Assembly: GCF_041102575.1 (NCBI RefSeq)
Contig: NZ_JBGCUE010000015.1
Location: forward strand, 31,062-95,061
DNA: 64,000 nucleotides
DNA from: Tenuifilum sp. 4138str
GTDB lineage: Bacteria; Bacteroidota; Bacteroidia; Bacteroidales; Tenuifilaceae
Reading direction: 5' to 3'
Positions 52,634-62,598 of this stretch are shown here, piece after piece; the first letter of the stretch is position 1; each line of letters begins with the position of its first letter. Below the pieces are notes generated by a model. The model had not been told where the DNA came from. It was given only the letters and a program-made list of their open reading frames with translations, and searched no databases. The translations under genes were made by a program, and so were the position numbers.

Positions 52634-52662
52634 CACGGTCGGAAAAAAAGTCAAATTTCAAT

Positions 52663-52689
52663 ATGGACGATTATCACCCTGATAGTTAA
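52663..52689 (+). CDS. Candidate corA leader peptide (8 codons)
   Basis: ATG 52663 opens the frame M-D-D-Y-H-P-D-S and stops with TAA at 52687-52689, five bases before the leader hairpin. Three of eight residues are Asp and one is Pro. Acidic and proline-rich nascent leaders are known to destabilise ribosomes at low Mg2+ (as in the MgtA leader peptide of enteric bacteria). A role in magnesium control of corA is inferred from composition and position. Confidence 0.4.
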   Translation: MDDYHPDS

Positions 52690-52693
52690 CCCG

Positions 52694-52749
52694 GAATAGA
52701 GGTAATGTACTATACCTCTATTCTATAAAATTTTGGAGGGATAGTACAT
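52694..52749 (+). promoter_or_regulatory. corA leader hairpin with loop complementary to the start codon
   Basis: GAATAGAGGTA (52694-52704) pairs perfectly with TACCTCTATTC (52713-52723). The loop and the next base, ATGTACTAT (52705-52713), are the exact complement of ATAGTACAT (52741-52749), which contains the first two bases of the corA ATG. Between them is a strong Shine-Dalgarno (GGAGGG, 52735-52740), unusual for this phylum. A pseudoknot or a switch between two folds could cover the start site. Confidence 0.55.
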
Positions 52750-53674
52750 GATTTCATTCTGGAAAAGGGACATTGGTTTACATCCAACTGCCGAATGGGA
52801 ACCCTACTGCTGGGTAAACGTCGAAAATCCTACTAACGAGGAAAAACGCTATTTGCTCGATGAGCTCGGGGTACCCGATGCTTTCTACAACGATATTGAG
52901 GACGTTGACGAGCGCCCCCGTATTGAGTATGAGAACGGGTGGTTTTTTATCCTGATGCGATTACCTTATAAGAATACCGATCTGAAAATTCCCTACACCA
53001 CAGTCCCTCTTGGTATTATTTTTAAGGATGAGGTATTTGTGTCAATCAGTTTCTACCGTTGCGAGGTGATCCCTGATTTCATTCAATTCTCGGTTCGTAA
53101 GGGAATTTTAATAAAGGATCATTTCGATCAGGTACTCAGGATAATGCTATCGTCAAGTGTATGGTTCCTGAAGTACCTAAAACAGATAAACAACGACATT
53201 AAGGAGGCCGAAAACCAGCTTGAACGTTCCATCCGTAACGAGGAACTACAGGATCTGCTTCGCATTGAGAAGAGCTTGGTGTTCTTTACCACATCGCTAA
53301 AGGGCAACGATATACTGCTGCACAGGATAAAAAACCTGCGTAGCTACCGCGATACCTATAATCCGGAACTGTTGGAGGACGTAGAGATTGAGTTACGCCA
53401 GGCACAGGAAACTACAAGCGTTTACTCCGACATTCTAAGCGGTATGATGGATGCTTACGCTTCGGTTATATCCAATAACTTAAACATTGTGATGAAGCGT
53501 TTAACCTCTATCTCCATTGTGCTTATGATTCCAACACTAATTGCTAGTTTTTATGGGATGAATGTTCCCAATAACATGGAAACTCATCCCTGGGCATTTG
53601 GTGCTATAGTTATTGCATCGATAACTATATCTGTTTTTGCTTTGCTGATATTCATGCGGAAAAAGTGGTACTAA
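52748..53674 (+). CDS. corA: CorA family magnesium/cobalt channel
   Basis: This 308-residue protein has a large cytosolic N-terminal domain with long helices (LKQINNDIKEAENQLERSIR), two C-terminal transmembrane helices and the signature YGMNVP at the pore end of the first. The short C-terminus is positively charged (MRKKWY). It should admit Mg2+ (or Co2+/Ni2+) as a homopentamer. The start is fixed by the GGAGGG site 7 bases upstream. It is preceded by an unusual structured leader and overlaps the convergent response-regulator gene by 4 bases. Confidence 0.95.
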   Translation: MISFWKRDIGLHPTAEWEPYCWVNVENPTNEEKRYLLDELGVPDAFYNDIEDVDERPRIEYENGWFFILMRLPYKNTDLKIPYTTVPLGIIFKDEVFVSISFYRCEVIPDFIQFSVRKGILIKDHFDQVLRIMLSSSVWFLKYLKQINNDIKEAENQLERSIRNEELQDLLRIEKSLVFFTTSLKGNDILLHRIKNLRSYRDTYNPELLEDVEIELRQAQETTSVYSDILSGMMDAYASVISNNLNIVMKRLTSISIVLMIPTLIASFYGMNVPNNMETHPWAFGAIVIASITISVFALLIFMRKKWY

Positions 53675-54057
53675 TCAGCGGTTGTTCGGGTAGCCTTATT
53701 TACAGCTGAAATAATTTGATCAACCTCAAACGGTTTCTGTATGTAACCGCTTACCCATCCCTCGTTAATAGCATGGTATATTTCGGGCGAAATATCGTAG
53801 CCTGTCAGGATGAAGCAGGGTATTCCCGGTTTTACCTTTGCTGCCTCACGGGCAAATTCAAGCCCGTTCATACCAGGCATTTTCATGTCGCAGAAAATAA
53901 CATCGATGTTTGGGTTTTGGGTAAGTTTTGTTAACCCATCAGCACCGGAGTTGGAACTTATTACCTGGTAATACCTCCGGAAGTTTACCTCAAAAAGCAG
54001 TACGTTTGTTGGCTCATCGTCGATGTGGAGCACGCTGATATTTCCTGTTGCATCCAT
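53671..54057 (-). CDS. Stand-alone response regulator receiver
   Basis: This 128-residue protein is a receiver domain only: acidic pair in HIDDEP, phosphorylated Asp in VIFCDMKMPGMNG (~57), the conserved Thr/Ser in ILTG and Lys in QKPF. It has no output domain. It starts 2 bases after the five-PAS kinase, so the kinase is its likely phosphodonor; output would be by protein-protein contact. Confidence 0.93.
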   Translation of the reverse strand: MDATGNISVLHIDDEPTNVLLFEVNFRRYYQVISSNSGADGLTKLTQNPNIDVIFCDMKMPGMNGLEFAREAAKVKPGIPCFILTGYDISPEIYHAINEGWVSGYIQKPFEVDQIISAVNKATRTTAD

Positions 54058-54059
54058 GG

Positions 54060-57000
54060 CTAGCTCGATTTAGGTAAAACTACTGTAACTTTTGTTCCTT
54101 TGCCCCTTTCGGAGTGTATGTTAATATTCCCTTTGTGTTCCTTTATGATGTTGTAGGTGATGGATAACCCCAGCCCTGTTCCCACTCCAGGCTCCTTGGT
54201 GGTAAAGAACGGATCGAAAATCTTTGTCAAATTTTCGTGGTCAATTCCGCATCCGGTATCCTCAAAAATCACCCTACAGGTTTTGTCCGTTGATTTTGTT
54301 GTTATGGTTATTTTCCCTGTGCCATCGATAGCTTGAATGGCATTGATGAGAATATTCATGAACGATTGGTGTATTTGGCCCTCGTTACAGTAAATACTTG
54401 TTGAATCCTCGTTGTAATGCTTTATGATCTCAATTCTATCGCGGTACTGATTGGAAAGTAGTATCAGACAGTTGTCAATCACCCTGTGTAAATCAACATT
54501 TGAGTGTTTTGTATAGTCGGCACGGCTATACTGGTTAAGGCTTCTTACAATCTGGGCTGAGCGTTTAACTCCTTCCTTGATAGCATCAACTAATGGCTGT
54601 AGCTCGCTTTTTTGTGCTTTAAACTTATCGTTGATATATCCCTCAATGGCAATAATGCCTCCCTGTATGAAATTCAGGGGGTTATTTATTTCGTGAGCAA
54701 CCCCAGCCGCAAGCAAACCAAGCGATGCCATTTTCTCCGATTGGATTAGGGTTTGCTGAGCGTTCTTTAGTTCCTGTAAGGTTTCTATTAGCTTTTCGCG
54801 CTGATTGTAAAGTTCCTCGTTGGCTGAGGTTAGCTCCTCGTTTACTGCCTCGAGTTCCTCAGTGCGTTCTTTTACAAGTAGCTCCAAGTGGTTTCTATAG
54901 GTTTCAAGTTCCTGTTGGGTTTTCTTTATTTCTGTAATATCAATGGAAATCCCCCTTAACCCAACAACTATTCCATTATCAACTATAGGGGATGAGTACA
55001 CAAGAGCAGGGAATCGTTCGCCATTCCTGCGTTGTGCTGGGTACTCAAGCCCAGGTGCAGTCTCCCCCTGCAGCCGTCGTTTAAAAAGCCTGATAGTTTC
55101 TTCCCTAAATTCAGGAACAATGGTTTCAAAGATATTCACCCCTTTTTTAAAGTCCTCATAGGTGTAACCCATATTTTCCAGCCCATACTTGTTCACAAAG
55201 GTTACCATTCCGTTTAGGTCAATTTCCCAAATGGACTGGGGTAGGAGTTCGGTAAGCTCACGGAATCGCCGCTCGCTCCGTTCTAGCTTTTCCTGGGCTT
55301 GTTTTATTTGGGTGATATCGGTAATGGTTCCTATATAACCATTGATTCCATCGGCATTTTTTTCGGGCAAAGCATTGCCCAGAACCCAAACCACTGTACC
55401 ATCGGGTTTTAAGAATCGGTATTCAGTTGATGAGCTTTCCTCTAAATTAACCCTTTCGTACCAACCATCGAGTATCTTTTGCCTATCCTCCGGATGAACA
55501 GCCTTAATCCAATCATCGCCTTTTGCCTGTTCGGGTGTTAATCCGGATAGTTCGCACCACTTTGGATTAACATAGGTGGTTTTACCCTGAGCGTCGGTTC
55601 GGAAGATGCCTACGGGCGACATGTGGGAGAGGGTCTCGAAAAGCATCATGGTTTCATGGTATGCTTTTTCGGCTTTTCGGAGTTCGGTGATATCAACTAT
55701 TGCTCCAATAGAACCAGTTACAGCACCATGAGCATTGTAAACAGGTGCGCCACTAACCATGCAATCGACCATTCGGCCATCTTTGGCCTTGAACTGCATT
55801 TCGTAAACATTCTTTATCCCCTGTTTCCGTTGATTATTTGCCTCAACTATTTCATGTCGCCTTTCCTCAGGAATTAAAAACTCATTTCCTACTTTCCCAA
55901 TTACCTCTTCCGGCTTATATCCAAACATCTCTGTAAATCGGGTGTTCACAAATAGTATACGGTCGTTGTTATCGACCATCATAAGCGCCTCATTCAGGCT
56001 TTCAACCACAGTTCTATAGAGCTGTTCCCTCTCCTTGATTTCTTGTTCAGCCTTTTTCTTTTCGGTTACATCAATTAGAATCCCTCTAAGCCCTTTTGGG
56101 ATATTGTTTTCGTAAACAACGCTTGAGAATATGTTGGCTGGGAAAATTGAACCATCCTTTCTGAGGGCAAGGTACTCCTCGTCAGATGTTTTACCTTCAA
56201 TAAAGAGTTTTTTAATATTTTGGGCAACCCTCTGCCTATCTTCAGGGGCAATGAGGTCGATAATGGTGATGCCTTTCTCCAGATCCTCCTGGGTATAGCC
56301 GAAAAGTTTGAACCCAATGTTGTTGGCATAGGTAAATCGCGCATTTAGGTCAACTTCCCAAACAACCAGGGGTAAAAGGTCGGCTAGTTCACGGAACTTA
56401 CGCTCCCGGTACTCCAGTGCTTGCTGGGCAATTTTCCTGTCGCTTACATCGCGGACTACAGCTAGCACTCTGTTTTTACCATTAATAAAAGTGAACTTAA
56501 GCGAAACCTCAGACCAGAAAATTGAGCCATCGGATCGTTTGCTTTGCCATTCAAAAACAGCACTACCAGCCTCTATTGCTTGTTTTATCCGTTCCTGGGC
56601 TCCATTAGTATCGTATGGTTCAATTCCTGAGGAGAAAAAATCGACATGCTTACCTATTACCTCTTCCTTACTATGTAATCCATACATTTTAAGCATCTGG
56701 TCGTTTACATCGATAATTACTCCTGTTTCGGCATCGTGAATAAAAATAGCTTCGCTGGTAGAGTTGAAGATTTCAAGGTAGTTTTGGAAACTTTCAACCG
56801 CATTGGCTTTCTGTTTTTCTGCCTCACAGAGCGCATCCTCGATACGTTGCTGGTATTTACGGCGCTCAAAGATGTTGAGAACGAGGTAAAAAATAAGCAG
56901 CATACCTATAGCCATAACAAAAGTTGCCACCCATACCACCTGCCTTGAACGTGACGATGCTTTCTCAATGGGTATTTCGCTAATTACCATCCAGGGTTTA

Positions 57001-57893
57001 TCGCTCAGGTATAGGTTAATTGGATAGTAAAACCGAAATACTCTTTCTTTTAGGTAATTTGAATAGGTTTCAGCAGAAACTTCATTTCCCATAAAGGCCT
57101 TGGCGGTATAGGCACTATCGGCTCTACTTTCTTCTAGGTAAAAATTTTTCCGAATTTTAGTAGAATCGGGATAGCTAACAATTAACCCTTTAGGGGAAAC
57201 CAAGTATAAAAATCCGGTGTCGAAAAGTTTTACTGAAGATATTGCATTCTGTAGAAAGTTAAGGTTTATGTCAACCCCCACAACACCTAGGAAGGTTGTA
57301 TCGCTCATTATTGGAACGGAAATGGTACATCCAAAATACAGATTGCTATAGTTGGTGTACCTGAACAGATATGGTTCAGAGAGAACCGCACTGCGCTTTT
57401 GTTTTGCATCGGTATAAAAGAACGATTGGTAATCGTTGCATGGAACAATCTCAGAGTATAATGTATCGTTATCGCGAAAGTATGTTATCCCGAGACGTCC
57501 ATTGCAAGGGAATTCATTGCTATGATTAAACCGGGAATCATTCTGGTCGTAAGCATTGGATTCCCATAGAACCCAAGCCCCTAAAATATTAGGGTTGCTG
57601 GTAAGAACGTCCTTTAAAAGATTCTTAATATCGTTGCGGGTTCCATTTTTTTGCTTCAGTATTATTGCACGTTGCTGAATTGAATTAGCAACCACATAGG
57701 CTGCAGTGAAATAGAGCTGGGTTTCGCCAGCAGTTTGACGAAGCACCTCCTTTGAGACCTCCTTGGACGATTCATAAATGTGTTTACGCTGGTTTACTGC
57801 CAGGTAGATAAACATGAAAATGAACACGCTGGCCGTAAGCAATGCTGCAAGTATTGCTGAATAGGGATGTGAGTATAGTTTACGAATACTCAT
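54060..57893 (-). CDS. Sensor histidine kinase with dCache and five PAS domains
   Basis: This 1277-residue membrane sensor has transmembrane helix 1 (~13-35), a periplasmic double-Cache region (~36-312; [31 protein letters not shown]) and transmembrane helix 2 (~315-340). Five PAS/PAC units follow (~365-490, 495-615, 618-740, 745-865, 870-990), then a coiled coil (~990-1045), a HisKA-like domain with [12 protein letters not shown] (His ~1066) and a HATPase domain ending [14 protein letters not shown]. Several PAS pairs are near-repeats ([20 protein letters not shown] and [20 protein letters not shown]), showing internal duplication. It is cotranscribed with the receiver gene downstream. Confidence 0.93.
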   Translation of the reverse strand: MSIRKLYSHPYSAILAALLTASVFIFMFIYLAVNQRKHIYESSKEVSKEVLRQTAGETQLYFTAAYVVANSIQQRAIILKQKNGTRNDIKNLLKDVLTSNPNILGAWVLWESNAYDQNDSRFNHSNEFPCNGRLGITYFRDNDTLYSEIVPCNDYQSFFYTDAKQKRSAVLSEPYLFRYTNYSNLYFGCTISVPIMSDTTFLGVVGVDINLNFLQNAISSVKLFDTGFLYLVSPKGLIVSYPDSTKIRKNFYLEESRADSAYTAKAFMGNEVSAETYSNYLKERVFRFYYPINLYLSDKPWMVISEIPIEKASSRSRQVVWVATFVMAIGMLLIFYLVLNIFERRKYQQRIEDALCEAEKQKANAVESFQNYLEIFNSTSEAIFIHDAETGVIIDVNDQMLKMYGLHSKEEVIGKHVDFFSSGIEPYDTNGAQERIKQAIEAGSAVFEWQSKRSDGSIFWSEVSLKFTFINGKNRVLAVVRDVSDRKIAQQALEYRERKFRELADLLPLVVWEVDLNARFTYANNIGFKLFGYTQEDLEKGITIIDLIAPEDRQRVAQNIKKLFIEGKTSDEEYLALRKDGSIFPANIFSSVVYENNIPKGLRGILIDVTEKKKAEQEIKEREQLYRTVVESLNEALMMVDNNDRILFVNTRFTEMFGYKPEEVIGKVGNEFLIPEERRHEIVEANNQRKQGIKNVYEMQFKAKDGRMVDCMVSGAPVYNAHGAVTGSIGAIVDITELRKAEKAYHETMMLFETLSHMSPVGIFRTDAQGKTTYVNPKWCELSGLTPEQAKGDDWIKAVHPEDRQKILDGWYERVNLEESSSTEYRFLKPDGTVVWVLGNALPEKNADGINGYIGTITDITQIKQAQEKLERSERRFRELTELLPQSIWEIDLNGMVTFVNKYGLENMGYTYEDFKKGVNIFETIVPEFREETIRLFKRRLQGETAPGLEYPAQRRNGERFPALVYSSPIVDNGIVVGLRGISIDITEIKKTQQELETYRNHLELLVKERTEELEAVNEELTSANEELYNQREKLIETLQELKNAQQTLIQSEKMASLGLLAAGVAHEINNPLNFIQGGIIAIEGYINDKFKAQKSELQPLVDAIKEGVKRSAQIVRSLNQYSRADYTKHSNVDLHRVIDNCLILLSNQYRDRIEIIKHYNEDSTSIYCNEGQIHQSFMNILINAIQAIDGTGKITITTKSTDKTCRVIFEDTGCGIDHENLTKIFDPFFTTKEPGVGTGLGLSITYNIIKEHKGNINIHSERGKGTKVTVVLPKSS

Positions 57894-58011
57894 TTTATTC
57901 GTAGGTGTAGTTTCCTATACGTAAAGATAGAATATTTTATATGGAAAAAAATTTGATTGAGCCGATAATTTTGACCAAAAGCGTTTTAGCTAATACCAGG
58001 GTATTAAAATG

Positions 58012-58545
58012 TTACCTTTTGGCTTTAACAAATGGGGTAAAATCCCCGTTAGTTTCAAAAAGAATTTTCTCAAAGAGTTTTGTTGTAGCCAGCGCATCGC
58101 CAGCAGCCCTATGGCGATTCTCAATTTCAATTCCTAAAGTGTTGCAAATGTTGCCCAGGCTGTATGAGCCATATCCCGGGAAAACCCGTCGGCTAAGCTT
58201 AACGGTACAGAGCACTTCGCGGTGATAATCATAGCCCAAACGTTTAAACTCAGCCTGAATAAACCGGTAATCGAATGGTGCATTGTGGGCTACAAATATG
58301 CATTCGTGTGTAAGCAATACCACCTCCCGAGCTATTTCGTAGAACTTTGGCGCATTGGCCACCATTTCATTTGTGATACCCGTTAGCTGTGTAATGTAGT
58401 ATGGGATTATGGTTTCAGGGTTAACCAGTGTTTTAAACTCGTTGGTTATACAATTTCCGTCATGAATGTAAATGGCAATTTCAGTTATCCTATCGCGCTG
58501 CCAGCTACCGCCCGATGTTTCAATATCAACTATGGCATATTTCAT
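58012..58545 (-). CDS. DnaQ-like 3'-5' exonuclease
   Basis: This 177-residue DEDDh exonuclease domain has YAIVDIETSG, the middle HNAPFDYRFI and the C-terminal HRAAGDALATTKL with the catalytic His. It is the length of a stand-alone epsilon-like domain, such as those acting in DNA repair or as a polymerase proofreader. It lacks the GIY-YIG partner seen in larger UvrC-like fusions. The gene sits alone between the kinase and the DUF6427 gene. Confidence 0.9.
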   Translation of the reverse strand: MKYAIVDIETSGGSWQRDRITEIAIYIHDGNCITNEFKTLVNPETIIPYYITQLTGITNEMVANAPKFYEIAREVVLLTHECIFVAHNAPFDYRFIQAEFKRLGYDYHREVLCTVKLSRRVFPGYGSYSLGNICNTLGIEIENRHRAAGDALATTKLFEKILFETNGDFTPFVKAKR

Positions 58546-58619
58546 TTACATAACAGTTAAGGGTATTGCTACCAGTGGCATATGAACTCTATTCACACCA
58601 ATACTAACAAAATTTTTTT

Positions 58620-59615
58620 TCAAATCAGCATTACAACCTGAACCACTATTGCACCAATAATTGGTAACCACAGCAAAAGTTCGTTCCAAAAGTTCTGTTT
58701 AGCATCAGCAAAATATGATGACATGATGAATGCTGAGGGTATAGCAGTAAAGTAGAATATCTCATACGATACACCTGGAACTAAAAAGAATGATACAACC
58801 CCAATCAGAAAAAGGTAAAGGAAAATGGAGTAGTAGCGGCGAATGATAATTTTTTGAAAAGCCAATTTTTGATAGGTACCTATAAGCGATACCCCGAAGG
58901 GAATTGCCAGAAAACTTCCAAAAATCCAAAATAGTTTATCATCAACAGCAGGTTCCGATTCGGTGAAAAGGCTTGTAACAAAAGCATAGTATGGTTTAAG
59001 AATATCATCGTTAATAATGAAAAGTACAAGCATGTAAATAAGCCAGGGAACGATAAAGGCGAATAGCAAAACAAACCATTCCCTAACATTGAAGGGACGC
59101 AGTACTAGCAAAGTAAGTAGTGCCCAAACTGCAATAGATACTGCAGGAGCATAAAACAAGGTAGCTAAACCTATTGCTAATCCTGCCCTAAAAAGGTTGT
59201 CGAGGGGGGCGTTTTTCTGGTAAATGACAAATAAATGGTCGATGCTGAGCAGCACCAGGAATACTGATACCAGCGCTGGGTTTAACCGTTGAATAGGTAA
59301 AAAGGCTGCAGCGCATAGTGCATAAAACAGAATTGGCAGGTACGACCGATTCTTTAATATGATAAACTTATTGTTTAACACCAGCAGGTAAATTCCTGAA
59401 ATAAAGAAAAGGATTACAGCTGTTAGCTTGTACCCAATAGGGTAATGGCTAAGTAAATTGGCTAAAGCTTGGTAGAACGGCATTGGAAAACTATCGAAAA
59501 GGAATGAGTAGGTTGGCGATTTACCCATAAGGGTGGCAAGCCAAATTGCAAACAGGAGAAGCAAAATGAACGCTATTGCTCCAAATCTACTTTTTTGGGC
59601 ACTTTTGAGAAGCAT
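58620..59615 (-). CDS. DUF6427 polytopic membrane protein
   Basis: This 331-residue protein has about ten hydrophobic helices and few soluble loops, and resembles the DUF6427 family that often follows purD in Bacteroidota. The function is not known. It begins 1 base after the purD stop and is surely cotranscribed with it. Confidence 0.78.
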   Translation of the reverse strand: MLLKSAQKSRFGAIAFILLLLFAIWLATLMGKSPTYSFLFDSFPMPFYQALANLLSHYPIGYKLTAVILFFISGIYLLVLNNKFIILKNRSYLPILFYALCAAAFLPIQRLNPALVSVFLVLLSIDHLFVIYQKNAPLDNLFRAGLAIGLATLFYAPAVSIAVWALLTLLVLRPFNVREWFVLLFAFIVPWLIYMLVLFIINDDILKPYYAFVTSLFTESEPAVDDKLFWIFGSFLAIPFGVSLIGTYQKLAFQKIIIRRYYSIFLYLFLIGVVSFFLVPGVSYEIFYFTAIPSAFIMSSYFADAKQNFWNELLLWLPIIGAIVVQVVMLI

Positions 59616-59616
59616 A

Positions 59617-60918
59617 CTATTGGTTTTGCAGTTTTTTTAAATCGTTGCCAATGTCGTTTCGGTAGTACAGCTTATCGAATTTGATGGCTTTAGCAAGGGT
59701 GTACGATTTTTCAAGAGCTTGGTCGATGCTGTTGCCCAGCGCCGAACAGGCAAAAACTCGTCCGCCAGCAGTAACCAGTTTACCGTTGCTTATGGAGGTT
59801 CCGGCGTGGAATAGAATAGCATTAGAGGGAATAGAAGCAGGTGTGGCTATTTCCTTCCCTTTCTCGTATGAATTTGGGTAGCCCCCCGATACAACAATAA
59901 CCGTTGTTGCGGTTTGGGAATCAACCTCAATGGATGCTTCCGATAACCGATTCTGTGAGCATGCCAGCAGGGCTGCAAGCAGGTCGGATTTAATGCGAGG
60001 CATTACCACCTCAGTTTCCGGATCGCCCATCCTAACATTGTACTCAATTACGTAAGGATCGCCATTTACGTTCATTAGCCCAATAAAAATAAAGCCTTTG
60101 TAAGGGATAGCATCGTTCCTGAGTCCATTTATGGTAGGTTTTACAATACGCTCCTCAACCCTTTTCATAAAATCCTGATTGGCGAACGGTACAGGCGACA
60201 CAGCCCCCATACCTCCGGTATTTGGCCCGGTATCGCCTTCGCCTATGCGCTTGTAGTCCTTTGCCTCAGGGAGGATTATGTACGAGTGGCCATCGGTTAG
60301 CACAAAGACCGATAGCTCTATTCCGCTCAGGAACTCCTCAATCACAACCTTTTGGCTTGCAGCCCCAAATTTACCCGCAAAAAACTCCTGGAGGTTTGCG
60401 CATGCCTCGTCGTACGATGGCACAATAACCACTCCCTTTCCGGCTGCAAGGCCATCGGCCTTGAGAACGTATGGGGGATTTAGGGTTTTGAGAAAATCTT
60501 TGGCCTGGTTGAACTGCTCCGCTGTAAAGGTTTTATACTGAGCGGTTGGGATTCCATGTCGGAACATGAACTCCTTTGCAAAATCCTTGCTACCCTCAAG
60601 CATAGCACCTAATTTTTGAGGGCCAATTACCGGTATATGCTTAACGTTACTATCAGATAGGAAGGAATCGTGAATGCCCTGTACAAGAGGTTCTTCCGGG
60701 CCTACAATCACCATGTCAATTGCATTCTGAACACAAAAGCTCTTAACCTCATCAAAATTTAAAGGGTTAATAGCTACGTTCTGTCCGTGGTAGCCAGTAC
60801 CGGGGTTGCCCGGGGCTATAAAGAGTTGTTCCAAAAGGGGACTTTGCGAAATTTTCCATGCCAAGGCGTGCTCACGGCCGCCAGAGCCAAGTAAAAGTAC
60901 ATTTAGTTTCTTATCCAT
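59617..60918 (-). CDS. purD: Phosphoribosylamine-glycine ligase
   Basis: This 433-residue ATP-grasp enzyme performs the second step of purine synthesis. It shows LLGSGGREHALAWKI, the VIVGPEEPLVQGI loop, the ATP-grasp motifs YVLKADGLAAGKGVVI and GPNTGGMGAVSPV, and the acidic metal site in VIEYNVRMGDPETE. The length fits the family. It leads a two-gene operon with DUF6427, divergent from the ECF sigma gene at 61064. Confidence 0.96.
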   Translation of the reverse strand: MDKKLNVLLLGSGGREHALAWKISQSPLLEQLFIAPGNPGTGYHGQNVAINPLNFDEVKSFCVQNAIDMVIVGPEEPLVQGIHDSFLSDSNVKHIPVIGPQKLGAMLEGSKDFAKEFMFRHGIPTAQYKTFTAEQFNQAKDFLKTLNPPYVLKADGLAAGKGVVIVPSYDEACANLQEFFAGKFGAASQKVVIEEFLSGIELSVFVLTDGHSYIILPEAKDYKRIGEGDTGPNTGGMGAVSPVPFANQDFMKRVEERIVKPTINGLRNDAIPYKGFIFIGLMNVNGDPYVIEYNVRMGDPETEVVMPRIKSDLLAALLACSQNRLSEASIEVDSQTATTVIVVSGGYPNSYEKGKEIATPASIPSNAILFHAGTSISNGKLVTAGGRVFACSALGNSIDQALEKSYTLAKAIKFDKLYYRNDIGNDLKKLQNQ

Positions 60919-61003
60919 CGTTCAAGGCAGGTGTTTGACTACAAAGGTAGTTATCGTTTTAAAATGGAAGGTGATTGGCGCAAAACAATTTTTTACTCAA
61001 TGT

Positions 61004-61033
61004 TGTAACTTAAATGAAACTTAATCGTCATAC
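61004..61033 (+). promoter_or_regulatory. Putative ECF promoter of the second sigma operon
   Basis: TGTAAC (61004-61009), 16 nt, CGTCATAC (61026-61033), 30 nt before the sigma ATG. The same arrangement (TGTAAC-N16-CGTCGTAT) occurs at 62599-62628, before the third gene of the set, suggesting autoregulation. Confidence 0.6.
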
Positions 61034-61063
61034 ATTTGAAAGTTGATAACCAAGTAACGGTTC

Positions 61064-61549
61064 ATGACCGCCGAAGAGTTTAACAGATGCGTTGACTTAT
61101 ACTCCGATAGCATTTACCGCTTTGCGCTAAAGATGCTAAAGAATACCGATTTGGCAATGGATAACGTTCAGGATTGCTTTGAGCGGCTATGGGTAAAACA
61201 CCGTGAGGTGGACTTTGCAAAAGCAAAATCGTACCTGTTTACCTCCGCATACCATGCTGCCATTGATAGCATAAGGAAGGAAAAGCGGAAGCTAGAGTAT
61301 GCAGGTGAAGCATTTTTTGAAACATCAACCTCTAACGGTTATTCCGATGCCAAGGAGATAGTTGATAAGGCTATTGAGAAACTCCCTGAAATCCAAAAAT
61401 CGGTACTCCTGCTTCGTGATTACGAGGGGTACTCGTACGAGGAGATTGGCGAAATAACAGGGCTTAACGAGTCGCAGGTTAAGGTTTACATCTATAGGGC
61501 AAGGTTGTTCCTGAAGGAGCAACTGGTAAGTATTGATAATTTGATTTAG
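61064..61549 (+). CDS. ECF RNA polymerase sigma factor, second system
   Basis: This 161-residue sigma-70 family factor has region 2 at ~5-70 (DLYSDSIYRFALKMLKNTD, AMDNVQDCFERLW) and region 4 at ~105-155 with LLLRDYEGYSYEEIGEITG and LNESQVKVYIYRARLFLK. It is the first gene of a set with an anti-sigma-like membrane protein and an outer-membrane protein. No FecR or TonB-dependent partner is near, so it differs in type from the sigma at 3101. Confidence 0.93.
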   Translation: MTAEEFNRCVDLYSDSIYRFALKMLKNTDLAMDNVQDCFERLWVKHREVDFAKAKSYLFTSAYHAAIDSIRKEKRKLEYAGEAFFETSTSNGYSDAKEIVDKAIEKLPEIQKSVLLLRDYEGYSYEEIGEITGLNESQVKVYIYRARLFLKEQLVSIDNLI

Positions 61550-61553
61550 GGCT

Positions 61554-62591
61554 ATGACAATAAACCGAAATAACTACGAACTTTTTATCATCGATTACAT
61601 CGATGGTAAGCTTAGCCCTGAGCTTACCGATGAGCTTATGGTTTTCCTGAATCAAAACCCCGATATTGCAATAGAGGTTGAAGGGCTAGCCGAAATTAAG
61701 CTTACTCCAACTCCGGTTAAAGCACCAATGGCTAAGGAAACACTAAAGCGATCGACCAGTTTAACCGAAAGCGGTATTACCGAGGCCGATTACCTTTGCA
61801 TTGCCGAGCTGGAGAATGATTTAACGGCCCAAGAATCCTTGCAGCTAAACGAGCTTAAAAAAAATCACCCCGATATTGCAAGACTCTCAACCCTATACAG
61901 TAAAACCAAATTAATAGCAAACCCAGCAGAAATCTTCCCCAGGAAAGCCAGCCTAAAGCATGCCCGTATAACCCCAACATTATCGCGCATTGCCTATGCA
62001 ACTGCAAGCATTGCAGCTGTTCTGCTTATTGGTATCTACATAAACTCGTTACTTATCAGCAGGATGGACAGCAATACACTGGTGGCAGTACAAAGCCCAA
62101 CCACCACCCCTGAACAGGAGAATAATAAACCTGCTGAAACCATTGAGCTAACCAAACCAATTGACAATACGGTTCAGGAAACAAGGCGTAAACCCAACTT
62201 ACAACATTCCAAACCCGCTACTACAGTTAGGGTTGCCCAGGTTGCTCAGGTTACTGAAAACACTAATAGGGTAAGTGACGAGGAAATTGAACCAATAGCC
62301 ACCATTGAGCCTCAGGTTACCCAAACAGCTCAGCAGGAGGCACAACCCAATATCAACATAAATAAAAGCAACAGCTTAACTGCTCATGGTTCTATTTCGG
62401 CCAAACAGGTTCAACCGCAGACAAAGGAACTCACCATTGGCGACATCGCCCTTAAAGGCGTACAAAAGCTTGCCCAATCGGTTGGAATAAATGTTGATGT
62501 AAAGCAAACCGAAGGCAATCAGGCCAAAAAAATTGTTGTAGAATCGAGGCTGCTGGCCGTTTCGGCAACTATTTTACCAAAAGAGGAATAA
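61554..62591 (+). CDS. Putative anti-sigma membrane protein
   Basis: This 345-residue protein has an N-terminal region (NYELFIIDYIDGKLSPELTDEL) with the look of anti-sigma factors that sit next to ECF genes, one transmembrane helix (~142-162), and a low-complexity periplasmic part rich in Gln, Thr, Pro and Asn (~170-300), followed by a short conserved end (~305-345). It starts 4 bases after the sigma gene. I do not recognise a named domain. It probably tethers the sigma factor. Confidence 0.72.
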   Translation: MTINRNNYELFIIDYIDGKLSPELTDELMVFLNQNPDIAIEVEGLAEIKLTPTPVKAPMAKETLKRSTSLTESGITEADYLCIAELENDLTAQESLQLNELKKNHPDIARLSTLYSKTKLIANPAEIFPRKASLKHARITPTLSRIAYATASIAAVLLIGIYINSLLISRMDSNTLVAVQSPTTTPEQENNKPAETIELTKPIDNTVQETRRKPNLQHSKPATTVRVAQVAQVTENTNRVSDEEIEPIATIEPQVTQTAQQEAQPNININKSNSLTAHGSISAKQVQPQTKELTIGDIALKGVQKLAQSVGINVDVKQTEGNQAKKIVVESRLLAVSATILPKEE

Positions 62592-62598
62592 CTACCCC

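Larger units (their letters stand above)
51555..52660. repeat. Long non-coding region made of repeats and palindromes
   Basis: About 1.1 kb without a credible gene. From left to right: an AT-rich hppA leader; runs of ATCAACC-type microrepeats (51919-51948); nested GTTACAC/GTGTAAC hairpins (51964-51990); repeated GAACAACG words (52015-52040); the palindromic element described at 52174-52362; and a phrase containing CTTCGACTGGGCTCAGC (52434-52450) of a kind that recurs in intergenic DNA of Bacteroidota. It looks like an accumulation site for small repeats. Confidence 0.7.

Noticed and set aside
52626..52750. M-box (ykoK) magnesium riboswitch upstream of corA
   Set aside because: The leader is too short and lacks the conserved multi-helix core of M-box RNAs; the mini-ORF/hairpin model fits better.
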